DNA from: Humulus lupulus
Taxonomy: Eukaryota > Streptophyta > Magnoliopsida > Rosales > Cannabaceae
Assembly (NCBI RefSeq): GCF_963169125.1
Contig: NC_084802.1
Coordinates: 15,748,896 to 15,812,895, forward strand
DNA length: 64,000 bases
Direction of reading: 5' to 3'
Below, piece by piece: positions 22,977 through 35,500 of this stretch. A model generated the notes under the pieces. That model had not been told where the DNA came from. It made no database searches and saw only the letters and a program-made list of their open reading frames with translations. Position 1 is the first letter of the stretch. The number at the start of each line of letters is the position of its first letter. A program made the position numbers and the translations under genes.

Positions 22977-25393
22977 TGTAACGCCTTGGATAATCGAGAC
23001 CGTTACACTGTGTGTTAATAAAGGTGCAAGACTTGCTAAGCACGTCATTTAGTTCAAAGTGTGTCGCTAAACCATTATTGAACTAAGGTTAAAAGATTTT
23101 GGTCAGAAAAGACAAATTTTCATTTAAATAAATGTTTGTTACACGAGATCCCAAAAATATACAGGATTAAAGAACAGTTTACAAAATCTCCAAGGTTATA
23201 AACAACCATAAGCCAATCTAATGGAAAAATAGGCATTTTAGGGTCTCCTGTCCCTGTATTATCCTTCGGCCGTGGTGCCCAAGCAGCTGGCTATGTACAT
23301 TTCGCCCCTAGAGCTCTCTAAATCAGGGTTGGTCCAGCTTACCATTGCATTTGCCTACACCACGTAGCACCCGTGAGCCAAGGCCCAGCAAGAAAACCAT
23401 ATAACAGAGCATACGCAATAATCAATAGTCAAATAATTCACAAACCATCATTCAAATACTCAGCAGACCACATAGTTCACATAATCAGTGATATCAATCT
23501 GCAAATCAATAATCATGCCATGATCATCAAATTAATAACAGTAAACATATCACTCAATATCCGGGGTCAACGCCCTTAAGCCGCACCTTCTGTTTATCCC
23601 ATTGACTCCGGCTCGCTTAGGCCAAGCTCGGTGATTATATAATTAACCTCAGCTACCAATGCCCGAGCCACATCCTGTGCGCAAATATTGATTCCGACAC
23701 TCTTAGGCCGTTTATCACATGTCCCCATGGCATAATACCATCTTATGACATCACATACAAGTATAGGGAACTCTTAGTCCCAACATAACCACATAACCGG
23801 GTGCAGTTTTCTTACCTTTGTTCCTGAGAGGAGGAGGTAAACTGAGTCTGAGCACGATCCCTAGCCTCGAGCCTTGGCGACAAACCTAGTCACAAGAGTT
23901 ATCGAAATCTATCAACTCCCAGTCAGAAATAAAATACTTAGATAGCAAAACTAGCCTCTAGGACCTCAATTCCACTAAACCGAACAATAGAAATTGTCTC
24001 AAGCCCCTAGGTTCGAATCCCCGAGCCCTAACAATACTAAGAACACTTCCAAGCTCAAAATCCCCAGGCAGGTCACGACTTGGCCTAGCTAGTCGCGACT
24101 TGCCTCAAGTCAAAGAGCAAGCTCTCACGCCAAATGGGAGGCAGGTCGCGACTTGCCCAGGCAAGTTGCGGCGTGCCCCCAAGTCAGAGTGCTCCCACGA
24201 GGGCCACATGCGCCGTGGCGCCCCCAGGCTGGGTCGCGGCGCGCCTTGCGAACCCAGGGAAAACCTGGGTTTTCCTCCTTCTTCTTCTAGCCATGCACAC
24301 ACAAACTTACCCACAATTTACCCAACATCTTACTCAAATTCTATCTTCTATCAAGCTACGAATTTTAAGAGTAAACCATCTATCTTAATCCTTAAAATCT
24401 CAGCAACAAACCTGAAGTCACTAGTCAAATCCATCAACTAATAACATCCCAAGTACTTGGTCTAACTCCATCATTCATTTCAAGCTTTAAAGTCTAAACA
24501 TACCTAGACAACCTAGCAGTAAAAACCAGAATTGAATTCCCAAAATTCTTACCTCAATGTAACAATTTCCTCCTCTGAATTTCTAGCTACAATTCAAGCT
24601 TAACTCCCTTCTGTTTTCCTCCAAGAATGCCTAGCCCAAGCTTAGCACAAGCCCTCAACAATGAAGAGTGAGAGAGAGAGAGTGTGTGCGTGAGGGAGTG
24701 AGAGAGAGTGTGTGCGTGAGGGAGTGAGAGAGAGAGAGTTGAGACCTTTTTCTTCCTTCTTTCCTTAGAGTATTATCCACTCTTCTACCTTAATCTAACA
24801 TAACAGCTGACTGTATCCTTAGTCCTAGGAAAAGAGCGTTTTGCCCTCCCATAACATAACTAGTATAAAACTTAATCTAAGGGTATAATTGTCATTTGGC
24901 CCCAATTTCTACTAATTCCTCAAGTGTTCCTAATATTTACTACTTAAATCCCATGATCAAATTAATCACCAATTATTTACCAAATGTCTAATAATCTCCA
25001 ATATATCTCATAAATTCCCAAAAATACCCCAGACTCCCCCGAGCCGAGTATAAATCCCCGTCGTGACTAATTCGCCAAATTGCTCACTAGGACTGTCTCG
25101 AGCCATATGCTGCAAATATATCCACATAATAATGTGGTATTAACAATTTATCACATATAATCACATTTATGCCCTCAACGGGCCAAAGTTACAGATATGC
25201 CCCTACAATCTAAACAGGGCCTACATGCATACTAATATTCATAATCATGCATCTCATATATCCATATAACCATATACACATGATTATCACATAGTCATGC
25301 ATTAAATCATTTAAATCACATATAAACTAATTATGCTCTCCCGACACACTAATCAAGACCCTTAAACCTCATTAGTAATTTTAGGTAATTACA
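22977..25393. mobile_element. Solo LTR, Gypsy-type, with TTCTC target duplication
   Basis: This 2,417-bp segment starts TGTAACGCC and ends GTAATTACA, and is flanked by perfect 5-bp duplications TTCTC (22972-22976 and 25394-25398). It has no coding domain, so it is a solo LTR left by LTR-LTR recombination. It holds a GC-rich part (about 24060-24290) with repeated GTCGCGACTTGCC-like motifs and a GA/GT-rich tract at 24668-24740. Open frames inside it are not gene-like. The family is uncertain; length and termini suggest Gypsy. Confidence 0.85.
24668..24740. repeat. GA/GTGTGC microsatellite-like tract
   Basis: Two copies of a GTGTGTGCGTGAGGGAGTGA unit lie within GA runs in the solo LTR. It may belong to the transcribed leader of the former element, read on the minus strand. 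Confidence 0.7.
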
Positions 25394-25597
25394 TTCTCTT
25401 ACTTTAGTAACCTAACAAGTAATGCTCCAATTAAGATATTCAATCAACATAATTAATCTTAATGCTCCAAAATAATTACAAAACCTAAAAATCAAGTAAA
25501 AACCAAAAATTATATCATTTCAAAAAAAAAATTATTATTTCAAATACACAATTGCATAAACACTAAAGATAAATTCTTTAAGCATTAAAAAAAAAAG

Positions 25598-26827
25598 TGT
25601 TATACCCAAAAATTGGAGAATGCATCCTAGGAGGCTAAGGAGAATGCATTCTAGGAGAGCTAAGGGGAGTGGTCCTAGGAGACCCCAAGGAGGATGTGGT
25701 CCTAGGAGACCCCTAGAGAGTGATCCTAGGAGAACCCAAGGATGAGGTCTGAGGAGAACTCAAGAAAGTGGTCTTAGGAGACCCCAAGGAGAAAGTGGTA
25801 CTAGGAGACCCCAAGGAGGATGTAGTCCTAGGAGACCCCAATGGTGTGTTTGAGGTAAGCCTCCCAAGGTTTCCTAAGTGTTGGCTCGAACGTGTCCAAG
25901 GTAAGTAGCTAAGGAGGAGGAGTCCCATGCAAGCCAAGAATGGAGACTTAGATTTTGCCAAGGAGAGCCTATACAATGTCCGATCGGACATAGTTGGGAG
26001 ATGCTAAAGGGGAGTGCTTCAGGCTTGTCCAAAGTGAGATGTCAAGGAGGATGCCTTGGACCACCTTGGTCCAAGGAGAAGGCAAGAAGAGGATGCCTCG
26101 GACCACCTTGGTCCGAGGAGAAGGCCACAAGGTCCGGTCGGACCTTGATTGAAGAAGGTATGCTCGGACTTGTCCAAGGTGAGAAGCAAGGGTGTTAGCT
26201 CGGACCACCTTGGTCCGAGGAGAGCCAAGCATGCATATATCACCTTGGTCCAAGGAAAGCTTGAAGGAGTAACCAACATGCATGTGAGACTACGTCAAAA
26301 TCCCCAGAAATAACTTTAACAACATATGCGGGAATCTCTCATTCTTCCCACAAATGGGGGGTTTGTTACATTTTGAATTTTGAATGTTTCTTTGTAATTT
26401 AAATGTAATAAATATAATAAAATATCCCGGTTCTTGGGGATACCGTATGTATGACCCTAAGCCTATAAATAGGGGGCTTAGGGGATGAGAGAGGAGTTCT
26501 TCTGCTTCTTCTTTCTAGAGAGAGAAAATTAGGACTGTGTATTCTAGAGAGAGAAAATTGGGTCTGAGTATTCTAGAGAGAGAATTCTTGTATTTTTGCC
26601 ATCAGTACTGAAGAAACTCAGTTGGCTCAGTCCATCTGATCTTGAGTACAGATATATAAATCACAACTCTAAGTGGATTAGGCTATTACCGACAATCAGG
26701 GCTGAACCACTATAAAAATACTGTGTTATTTACTTTTCTTGTTTATACCGTCTGTTGTCGTTTACATTCTCTTGAAGGTTTGTCGTATTTGACGTTCTCA
26801 TGTCGTTGGCTAAAAACGCAGTCAACA
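25598..26827 (+). mobile_element. Solo LTR with AAAAG target duplication (family L, copy 1)
   Basis: 1,230 bp starting TGTTATACCCAAAAATTGGAG and ending GCAGTCAACA, flanked by AAAAG (25593-25597 and 26828-26832). A TATA box (CCTATAAATAGGGGGC, about 26462-26477) marks the plus orientation, and the R/U5 part after it includes TAGAGAGAGAAAATT repeats and a CACTATAAAAATACTGTGTT block. The U3 part holds two sets of degenerate tandem repeats: CTAGGAGACCCCAAGGAGGA-type (about 25640-25845) and CTTGGTCCAAGGAGAAGG-type (about 26040-26260). A reverse-oriented family member lies at 60135-61148. Open frames in the repeats are artefacts of the tandem arrays. Confidence 0.87.
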
Positions 26828-27010
26828 AAAAGGATAGAGAAAAGGTGGCTACCAACTTCAATACAAAAATTGAAAATAAACTTACACACATATTCATTTG
26901 TATAAACTTAAGGTATAAAAATTAAAATTCCTAACAAATCACATAAGCATTTGTATAAATATGACAAAGCTTAATAAATGATTTTGCTAGCAAATAAAAC
27001 ATCCATATAA

Positions 27011-27041
<31 letters not shown>

Positions 27042-27133
27042 AGATACAAGCAACTTTGCTTAGTTTTATTTATATAAATTTTCAATTATTTATTAAATTT
27101 GTATCATTGTCATATAAATTTCAAATAAATAAA

Positions 27134-27511
27134 GAGAAAGTACCAGTTTGGCCATTATGTTTTTTCCAAATACGCGATCGGTCATTGTGTTTTGTTAAAT
27201 GACAATTCAAATCTCGTATTTTACAAAATTGATCAAAATAGTACCTTATACCAAATTTTGGTCAATTTTTTTTTTCAAATATATATCTTTCATTCTCAGC
27301 TCCTCAACCATTTTCTCAGTTTCTCTAAACTCATCACATTACTAACGACTCGATAATTGCTCTTATAATTGAAAATATTTTGACCAAAATTGGGTCTAGG
27401 GTACTAATTTGATTCATTTTGCAAAACACAGGGTCCGAATTGTCATTTAACAAAACACATGGGCTAATTGCATATTCAGGAAAAACATAGGGACCAAAAT
27501 TGTATTTTCCC
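27134..27511. mobile_element. Mutator-type MITE with 9-bp target duplication (family B, copy 2)
   Basis: Inverted repeats begin GAGAAAGTACCAGTTTGGCC and GGGAAAATACAATTTTGGTC. A perfect ATAAATAAA duplication flanks it (27125-27133 and 27512-27520). The related sequence at 46420-46440 lacks the insert and has a single AAATAAATAAA, so it represents an empty site. The interior has mirrored blocks such as TACCTTATACC / GGGTCTAGGGTAC and a CATCACATTACTAACGACTC loop. Confidence 0.85.
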
Positions 27512-27841
27512 ATAAATAAATAATATTATATATAAAAGAATGACATAAACATATTACATGAAAAATTAATCCAAAATATTGTTTATGATTTTTTAAAAAT
27601 ATATATAAATATGATCACCTTTTTAAACATACATGATAATTTTTTTAATAAAAGATAAGATTATGAATTATGTATTATTATAATAATATTTTATAATATT
27701 TAAATTTATATTAATATAAGTATTAAATATCTAGTCTTGCATAAATATTATTATAATAATAATTTATAATATTTAAAATTCATATTAATATAATTAATAA
27801 GAAATTAGGATTATATATTATTATCATAATAATATTTTATA

Positions 27842-28214
27842 AGTAAATACTATTTTGGACTCCGCGTTTTGCAAAAGTTACCAATCGGACTATTTGTTTT
27901 GTTAAATAAAATTCAGACCATGTGTTTTACAAAATGGAACAAAATAGTACCTTATACCCAATTTTGGCCAAAAAAGTTTCAAATGTAATATTTCATTCTT
28001 AGCTCATCGACTAATTTCCTTGTTTCTCTGAACCCATCGCATTGTTAACGACCCGAGAATTGATCTTATAATTGAATTTTTTTTTTATCAAAAGTAGGTA
28101 TAATGTACTCTTTTGTTCCATTTTGCAAAACACGAGGTTTGAATTGTTATTTAACAAAACACAGGGGTCGATTGATAACTTTTGCAAAACACAGGATCCA
28201 AAATGCTATTTACC
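27842..28214. mobile_element. Mutator-type MITE with 9-10-bp target duplication (family B, copy 3)
   Basis: Inverted repeats begin AGTAAATACTATTTTGGACT and GGTAAATAGCATTTTGGATC. The flanking duplication is ATATTTTATA (27832-27841 and 28215-28224), which includes the expected 9 bp. The interior is close to copy 2: TAGTACCTTATACCCAATTT, then the loop CATCGCATTGTTAACGACCC. It inserted into the AT-rich array. Confidence 0.85.
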
Positions 28215-29038
28215 ATATTTTATAACATTTGAATTTATATTAATATAATTATTAGATATCTAGTTTTGTATTATATATTATTATAATAATGATATTTTAT
28301 AACATTTGAATTTGAATTTGAATTTGAATTTATATTAATATAATTAGTATATACATAGTTTTATATTAAATATTATTATAATAATAATATTTTGTAATAT
28401 TTGAAATTATATTAATATAATTAGTAAAAAATAAGGATTATATATTATTATCATAATAATATTTTATAACAAATAAATTTATATTAATATAATTATTAAA
28501 TATCTAGTATTGTATTATATATTATTATAATAATGTTATTTTATAATATTCGAATTTGAATTTATATTAATATAATTATTATATATGTAGTCTTATATTA
28601 AATATTATTATAATAATGATATTTTATAACATTTGAATTTATATTAATATAATTATTATATATGTAGTCTTATATTCAATATTATTATAATACTATTATT
28701 TTATAATATTTGAATTTATATTAATATAATTAGTAAAAATTTATAATTATATATTATTATCATAATAATATTTTATAATATTCAAATTTATATTAATATA
28801 ATTATTAAATATCTAATTTTGTATTATATATTATTATAATAATATATTATAAAATTTGAATCTGAATATATATTAATATAATTAATAATATCTATTTTAT
28901 TTAATTTTAAAGAAATATTTCATTAAATATTTAAAACATTTCATTAAAGTTAACAAAACAAACAGTTAAAAACAAACTGAATATTTATAATTTAACCATA
29001 AATTTGATAAATGTTATTCCTGACATATATATATTATA

Positions 29039-29407
29039 GGGTTTATATATTTTTGGACCATGTGTTTTGTCAAATTACCTGTTTTGACCTTGTGTTTTGA
29101 CAAATGACTTTTTGACATTGTGTTTTGTAAAATGATTCAAATAGAACTCTAGACTCGATTTTTGTCAAGGTTTTCTGAGCTAAAATTACAAATAATTCAT
29201 CAAACTAGCAATTTAAAACAAAAAAAAAACAAAATTATTTTGCCTAACAGCTGTGTTGTTATATTCAATTGTTTCTTCATCAAAATTGGGTTTAGGGGTC
29301 TATTTGAACCATTTTACAAATCACAGGGTCCAAACAAGAATTTGTCAAAAGACATGGTTCAACACAAGTAATGAGACAAAACACAAGGTCAAAAAATGTA
29401 TAGACCC
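29039..29407. mobile_element. Mutator-type MITE with 9-bp target duplication (family B, copy 4)
   Basis: Inverted repeats begin GGGTTTATATATTTTTGGAC and GGGTCTATACATTTTTTGAC. A perfect TATATTATA duplication flanks it (29030-29038 and 29408-29416). It is most like the copy at 20051-20383, sharing the AAATTACAAATAATTCA and TTGTGTTGTTATATT blocks. No coding capacity. Confidence 0.85.
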
Positions 29408-29789
29408 TATATTATATATCAATCTGTATATATATAATAAAAATCCCACCACCACCACCACTCTTGGCTATGAGCAACAAAAAAAAAACCAATTTTTTTT
29501 AGAGATAAACAGAGTGAGGGAGAGCCACTGTCACAAGAGTTGCCAAAGGACGCCGCTCAATCACAAGAAGTCCATTGTAGAGACACCTGAAATCAAAGGG
29601 GAAGTGAGTAAAAAAGTAACTTAGCAATCCTTATAAAAAATCAATACCAAACTTTGAAACAAAGAGAGGAAATATCTTTGTTCTTAAAACCTAAAATGAG
29701 GGGCTTGGGTTTGGCGGTTTCCTATAAAAGCTCAGAATTTTTTATTTAGAGAAATGAGAAAAATGGAGATTGGGATGATTGCAGTGAAG

Positions 29790-30140
29790 TTTTGTATATA
29801 TACTCAGAATGGCGAGGATAAAATCCTCGCTAAAAATAAAACGAAGCATTCCATTTTTAGGTAAAAAATATGCTGAAAATTTGAAAGCCCGCTAATATTT
29901 TCCACTTCACTTTTAGAGAGGATAAAATCCTCGCTAATACTAAAATCCTCTCTAAAAATAAAATGCATAATTCTAATTTTTTTAAGTCAACCCACGCTGA
30001 AAATTTGAGGCACTGCTAATATTTCTCGCTTCACTATTAGCAAGGATTTTAAAGTATCATCGCTAATACCTTAAGTAATAGCAAATATTTTGGAATCTTC
30101 GTTGCTAACATTCTCGGTATTAATGATATTTGTTGCAGTG
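29790..30140 (-). repeat. CACTA terminal and subterminal repeats (right end)
   Basis: Multiple direct and inverted copies of a GAGGATAAAATCCTCGCTAA-type motif, ending with the terminus TTTGTTGCAGTG. Matching motifs lie at 22080-22290 near the other end. In CACTA elements such subterminal repeats are transposase binding sites. Confidence 0.65.
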
Positions 30141-30194
30141 AATTATAATATACACCATCAAATAAAAAAAATAAGTTTATAACTTATTGATGTA
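30141..30194. mobile_element. Right end of the MITE split by the CACTA element
   Basis: AATTATAATATACACCATC followed by an A run and TAAGTTTATAACTTATTGAT mirrors the left arm at 21815-21860 (GAGCTATTACTTTAT, ATGACGATGTATATTGTAG). Joined to 22051 it completes a MITE like the one at 2610-2850. Confidence 0.7.
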
Positions 30195-31800
30195 CTGAAA
30201 ATAGAAAAAATTCTTATCGGTAGAAACCTTTTTAGAATACCTACCGTAAGTTTATGCGGGATATTATTTCTAACGAAAAGGATAATAAACATTGTGAAAA
30301 GTACCATAAATGAATAGCCTTTTTTGGGCAATTTACTTTCTTTTTGGTGGCAATAAATGCCCTAATTAATTTCTAAAAATTAAAAATAAAATAGCATTTG
30401 TAAACTTAATAAAAATATTTGTTAGTTCTTCTTGACATTTGAAGTTAATTCTAGTATGGACTGACTGTTTTGCCATTAATTATCAATAGTCATTACCATT
30501 GTTTATCTAAGGCATAGTATAATTATTCTAAGTGATTTTAAAGATAGGAAGAAAAATAGATTAATTCATTATATAATTCAAGACAATGCTCCTAAAATAC
30601 CATTTTTCCTCATTTAAAAAAAAATAGATATGAAATAATTAGTAGAGTCTACATCTCAAGTAATAAAATAAGAGTCTAAAATAAGAACCTGGCTAGCTAG
30701 CACGGTAGCAGTCCTCAAATACATTAAATAAAAAAAAATAAAACTTGTAATTGTAAAGGATAACTATCCAAAAGATAAAATAAAATAATAATCTTAGGCT
30801 GTCATTGAAGTCACAATAATAGTTTATTAATTACTCTTCAAGCATAGAATTATATAATATGATATCTAAAACGCTAAAATATTCCCCACTTAAAAAAAAT
30901 CATTTTTATATATGAGAATAATCATAAACACTAATTTATCTTAGTATATATACCAATATTCCAATTCTTCAATTTGGGTATAAGGGTATATTTAGTTCTT
31001 GTCCTTTATATGTTAAAACATTTTCTTCTTTGTTGCATTCTTCTCATTGGTGAAAATTACATTTACACAACTAATAAATATTAACTAATTCTTTAACCAC
31101 TAAATCAAGCTTATATCAAGCAAACTATCTATTTTTTTTATATTATGTAAATGTTATATTTTCTTTAATATTTTTTTGAATACAAAATAAGAGTGAGAAA
31201 TTAATAAAAAAATTAAAATGATAAATAATATTATGTAAATGTAGAAAGTGTACTATAGCAAAATGTAAATTTTTTTAATAATACAAAATCAGATGGAGTT
31301 TCAACTAAGCACTTTATTTTACAATATCTATTTTGTAATAACCACTGTAATAGCTCTTAATTATGTTCTATAGTTGACATCCATTTATTTGTTGTTATGA
31401 GATTTTTCTAAGTAATAATTTATTTGTTATTAGTTAATATAGTAATTGGTGAAAATTTATTTTTTTCAATGTTATTTTATAAAATAATATTTTTTGGGAA
31501 GTAATCTTCTCGACAAAATATAAAATAAATTTCATATAATGTTATTTTGCAAAAAGGTTATAAAAAATGGTTATCTTGCTAATAATTTGTAGTTACTATT
31601 TATTTTAAAATATATAAATAAAATTGTACTATTTTTCTGAGCTAAATAAAACAGGTTTTATAGGATTTTTAAGTGACATATTTTTCAAACATTGGCTATT
31701 TAATTTTTTTTTTTTGAAAGAAACACTGGTTAACTTTTAGGAATAGATTTGGATTCTGATGTGATTAAAATTGTTGCAAATAGAATTATCAATTACACAT
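30195..31800. other. AT-rich intergenic sequence upstream of the kinase gene
   Basis: No gene or repeat structure could be supported. Short A/T runs are frequent. Confidence 0.45.
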
Positions 31801-31811
31801 TTGTTTTGTGT

Positions 31812-31817
31812 CACGTG
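31812..31817. promoter_or_regulatory. G-box (CACGTG) upstream of the kinase gene
   Basis: The palindrome CACGTG lies 771 bp upstream of the kinase ATG. Such boxes bind bZIP and bHLH factors in plants. A single 6-bp match has weak support, but it sits in the less AT-rich proximal region (about 31800-32120). An AT-rich stretch near 32165-32190 (TATTGATAAATAATTTATT) could hold the TATA box, and a CT-rich leader follows to 32587. Confidence 0.35.
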
Positions 31818-32587
31818 GTGAAATTCCAACGCTCTCTCACAGTAATACGTCGTCGTATCAGAACCAAATCTTCCGGAAAACGCACAAAGCGTGAGCCATC
31901 ATGTCATAAGAAAAATTCCTCGAATTTCTCACCTTGCCTTTAGTTACAGAAACGAAAAATGGCTTTTTCGTAATTTCGTATCTCTCGGTACAAACCTTTC
32001 TTTTGATCCTTCTACTACAGTTTCTTTCATTTCTACTACCATTTTTATAAGCCTTTTCCCTTATCCCAACTCCATTGCAATTTCCTCCAAATCCAGGGGT
32101 ATTTTGGCAAACTTATCTATTATTATTATTTTTTCCCTAAAATCTTCAACTCTATCCACTCCAATACAATATATTGATAAATAATTTATTTTAATAAAAA
32201 AAAGAAAATACTTTGTCTGGGTCTTCTAGAGTCTGAGTCTGGACCACGACTTCTTTCTTCTCTCTTTTCTAACCAAAAAAAACAAATGACTACTAAAAGA
32301 GAAGAAAAAAACCAATCTGACATTCTTTCTTTTTACTCGAACTAATTTTATCTGAAACAAAAAAAAGTTTAGGACGAAATTACCCTCCGTTTTGTTCTCA
32401 AATACCGGAAGACTCCAACTTTGTCTTCCGATTCCACTCAGTCAAAGATCCTCTTCCAACGACTGATGATCATCAACGATTTTTCTCCCCTAACTCTATG
32501 ATTTTTTCCCTTCACTTTCTTGCGTTTTCTCTTCTATTTTCCATTTTCATGGAAAGCTAGCTAGATAACTTTGTTGACCGCGAAGCA

Positions 32588-35500
32588 ATGGATTTCGCCG
32601 AAGGCGTTGGGGAGAGCTCGTCGCCGCCGAGAAGCTTCGGGAGTTTCAGTAACTACGATGTACGGAACGATGTGTTTAATCGCTTGGTAGTGAACGGCCA
32701 TGACGAAGCTGTGACCAATCCTGAGTTTCGCGAACAGTTAGATGCTCATTTCAACCGCTTGCCCGCTAGGTAAAGTTCTATTCGATTTTGGTTGATTTAC
32801 TTTCTATTTTTGAATTGTTATTTGATTTTAGTAGCTGAAATATGTTCGGTTTTGAAAAAAAAAATCAGTATTACAGAGATATAGGTATACAAATGCATTT
32901 AGTTTCTGAATGTTTGATTAAGCAATATATTGTCTGTGAAATATGATTTTGAATTTTCGTCATTTTGGATTGTATTAGCCTTTCGTCTTGTTCGTATTTT
33001 ATACGATATAATTTCATGAATTAACTACTTTTGCTTTCTTAAGGCGGTAGCTTTATTTATTGATTTACTAATATATTTTTTTTGACAATTTTACTTGCTT
33101 GAGGATAAAGTCACATATTTTTTTTGTTTATATAACTAAATTTTTGTTTTGAATTTAATAAGAACTTGGGGTTTTAAAATTAGGGATTGAAAGTTTATAT
33201 TTAACACTGTATTACAAAGATATTTGTGCTGATAAGGAGATGTAGTGGTTTCGGAACAAGTTTTTTTTATTCATGAAATTGTATAAATTTTCATTCTTTT
33301 CTATCATTTCAATTCAAGGATATATAAATATATATTTATATTATACGAAAATTTCTGTGGATGATGGAATGTTACTATTTGATCACTATGAGAAAGTGTT
33401 TTTTTTTCCCCAGTAAAAAATTCAAAATCTAGAAATGCTACTTTCAGTAAACATTTTCCCCAAATTCAGTAAAGTATCAGACAGTTTCCTATTGGATAAA
33501 ATATATTGTTCTTATGACTTATCTTAGTGGAATCAAACTTATACCTTTTTCTTTTCCCCCTCTCTTGTATCAGTTATGGACTTGATGTTAACATAGATAG
33601 AGTGGAAGATGTTTTGCTACATCAAAAGCTTCTTGCATTGGCTAAAGACCCAGAGAAGCGGCCTGTTTATCATATTCGTTTTTTGGAGGTATTCAATATA
33701 CTTGATTCAATAGTTAATTAATGTCCAGGATCTTGTTGTGGATGCAAAACCAGAAAAATTATTTATCAAGCAAGTACTGACCAACTAATTGGGAATTTCA
33801 TCATAAAAACCAAACGAAGAAAATAATATCTTTCTGAAGTAAACAACTCTGTGTAAAGTATTTTTAACTTGCACAATATGGGGGCATGCATATTCTTTTA
33901 TTTATTTATTTTGCATATGAGGAGTATTATGTGAACTTATATTGCATATGCACTCACATGGAGTCAAGGATACAATACAACTATATCTATATGACACCCT
34001 CTAAATGACAAACCTTTATATGTTTAATAATGGTAAGAGTAATAACAAATAAGAATGACTCTAATTTTGTTTGCTTATGAAATCCAAAATCTGGTATTAT
34101 AATAAACGCTAATGTAGTTATAAAATGTTTTAACGTTTGGAAGTGACCAAACTCAGGATGCAGGAGACATTTAGCCTAGCAGCAGTTTTGTACCCCACTT
34201 CTGTTCTGCTATGATAAAGGTTCATCTATGTTTTCTATAGAAGAAGTTGGTCATATTATTTGTTATTTAGGGGAAGATTCCTAACCATGATCTATTCTAC
34301 TAAGGTTAGAAGTTTAAGTAGAGAATGAAAAGCCAAAGATCAGAAATGGTTTGCAGACCTGCAAAGATACTTTTTAAAGAAGACAGTGTGGTAGTAATTA
34401 ATATTTATTAGCTTATAAATATTAAATAATTTGTTTAGCTGGCTTCTCATGCGACCAGTAATAAATGATGTAGAAAGAATTGTTATACATGAATGATTTG
34501 CAACTTCTTTTTTAGGGACTATTGATTTACTTCATTTTCTGACCCAACACTTGATCTTGTTATACATGAATGATTTGCAACTTCTTTTTTAGGGACTATT
34601 GATTTGCTTCATTTTCTGACCCAACACTTGATCTTGCCAACCTATCATTCAAGTTTTCCTTATCACGTCTTTCCATGGATCAATTATGACGAAGGATAAC
34701 TTTTTTTTTTTCCTACTGACAAATATGTAGGGTATTCTATATTAATTTTTGAGAAACCTATAGCACGCTTGAACCCATGTGAGGTTTTTTAAATTTCCTT
34801 TTTATAAGAGCTTAGGCCACAATAGCATTTAAGAACTCATGAGATCCACTTTATTAATCACTAGGGATTGTATATCCATGAAAGTACTATGGTAGTGTTT
34901 CATATTGCTTCTGGAGCTTCCCTGCAGTAAAATAAATAAATAATAATAATAAAATAAATCTTCATAAATTTCTTACTTTCTACACTTTTATGCATGCTCA
35001 TTTTAATTTGTTGCTTGCTATTTGGCATGCTGCATTTTAGAATATTTCTAGAACAGATGGTAATGACATTCAAGACTTTTCAAGTATTCTTACAACACCA
35101 GGACCATCAGTTGATGGAGCTAATGAAGTTCTGTCACATAAGAGGTATTCACATAGGCTGTCCTTCTCTGCCTTACGTTTCCATCACTGTTGTCCTTGTT
35201 TGGATTTCAGTGAGTGTTATTTTTTTTTATTATCGGGAAAGAGTTTAATTTTTTAGATAAGACCCAATAGATTATATAAATAAATGAATAAATAAAATAT
35301 GATAGGATATAATCCATGTTTTACAACCTAAGATGTCTGTCATTGACTAGTACTCAGGGAAAGAGTTTTACCAAATGTTGTCAGTATTATTGCTTCTTGA
35401 TGCCTTTACTTATGTATTGTTTCTGAAACTAGAACCAGAAACCACACAAGTGACTTTGAACCTTGCTCCAAGCTTGAGGACCTAAATTTGGATGTTGGAA

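Larger units (their letters stand above)
27036..28990. repeat. AT-rich dispersed element with tandem array (copy 1)
   Basis: Begins near ACTAGATACAAGCAACTTTGC and shares long stretches with 46300-47895. From about 27640 on it consists of about ten degenerate copies of a 75-85-bp unit containing ATTAATATAATTATTAAATA and TATTATTATAATAAT. Two Mutator-type MITEs (27134-27511 and 27842-28214) have inserted into it. No coding capacity. The element type was not identified. Confidence 0.6.
22052..30140 (-). mobile_element. CACTA (En/Spm-type) transposon remnant inserted into a MITE
   Basis: The left end reads CACTACTAGCTACGACATTC. The right end, read on the minus strand, is CACTGCAACAAATATCATT. Just inside both ends are repeated TCCTCGCTAATGC-type motifs (22080-22290 and 29810-30110), the subterminal repeats expected of CACTA elements. 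The flanking triplets AAC (22049-22051) and AAT (30141-30143) fit a 3-bp target duplication with one change, and rejoining the flanks restores a MITE. A TATA-like GAGTATATATAC on the minus strand near 29795-29806 and gene remnants near 22500-22830 give the minus orientation. Later insertions inside it are two solo LTRs, three Mutator-type MITEs and an AT-rich array. Confidence 0.72.

Noticed and set aside
24100..24441. 113-codon frame in a GC-rich stretch
   Set aside because: Lies inside a solo LTR flanked by perfect target duplications; overlapping frames on both strands and no domain.
25713..26283. Overlapping open frames on both strands with repeated Pro/Ser/Gly motifs
   Set aside because: They are translations of tandem repeats in the U3 part of a solo LTR.
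31749..32184. Open frames of 64 and 97 codons upstream of the kinase gene
   Set aside because: Overlapping frames in a presumed promoter region with no recognisable protein family.
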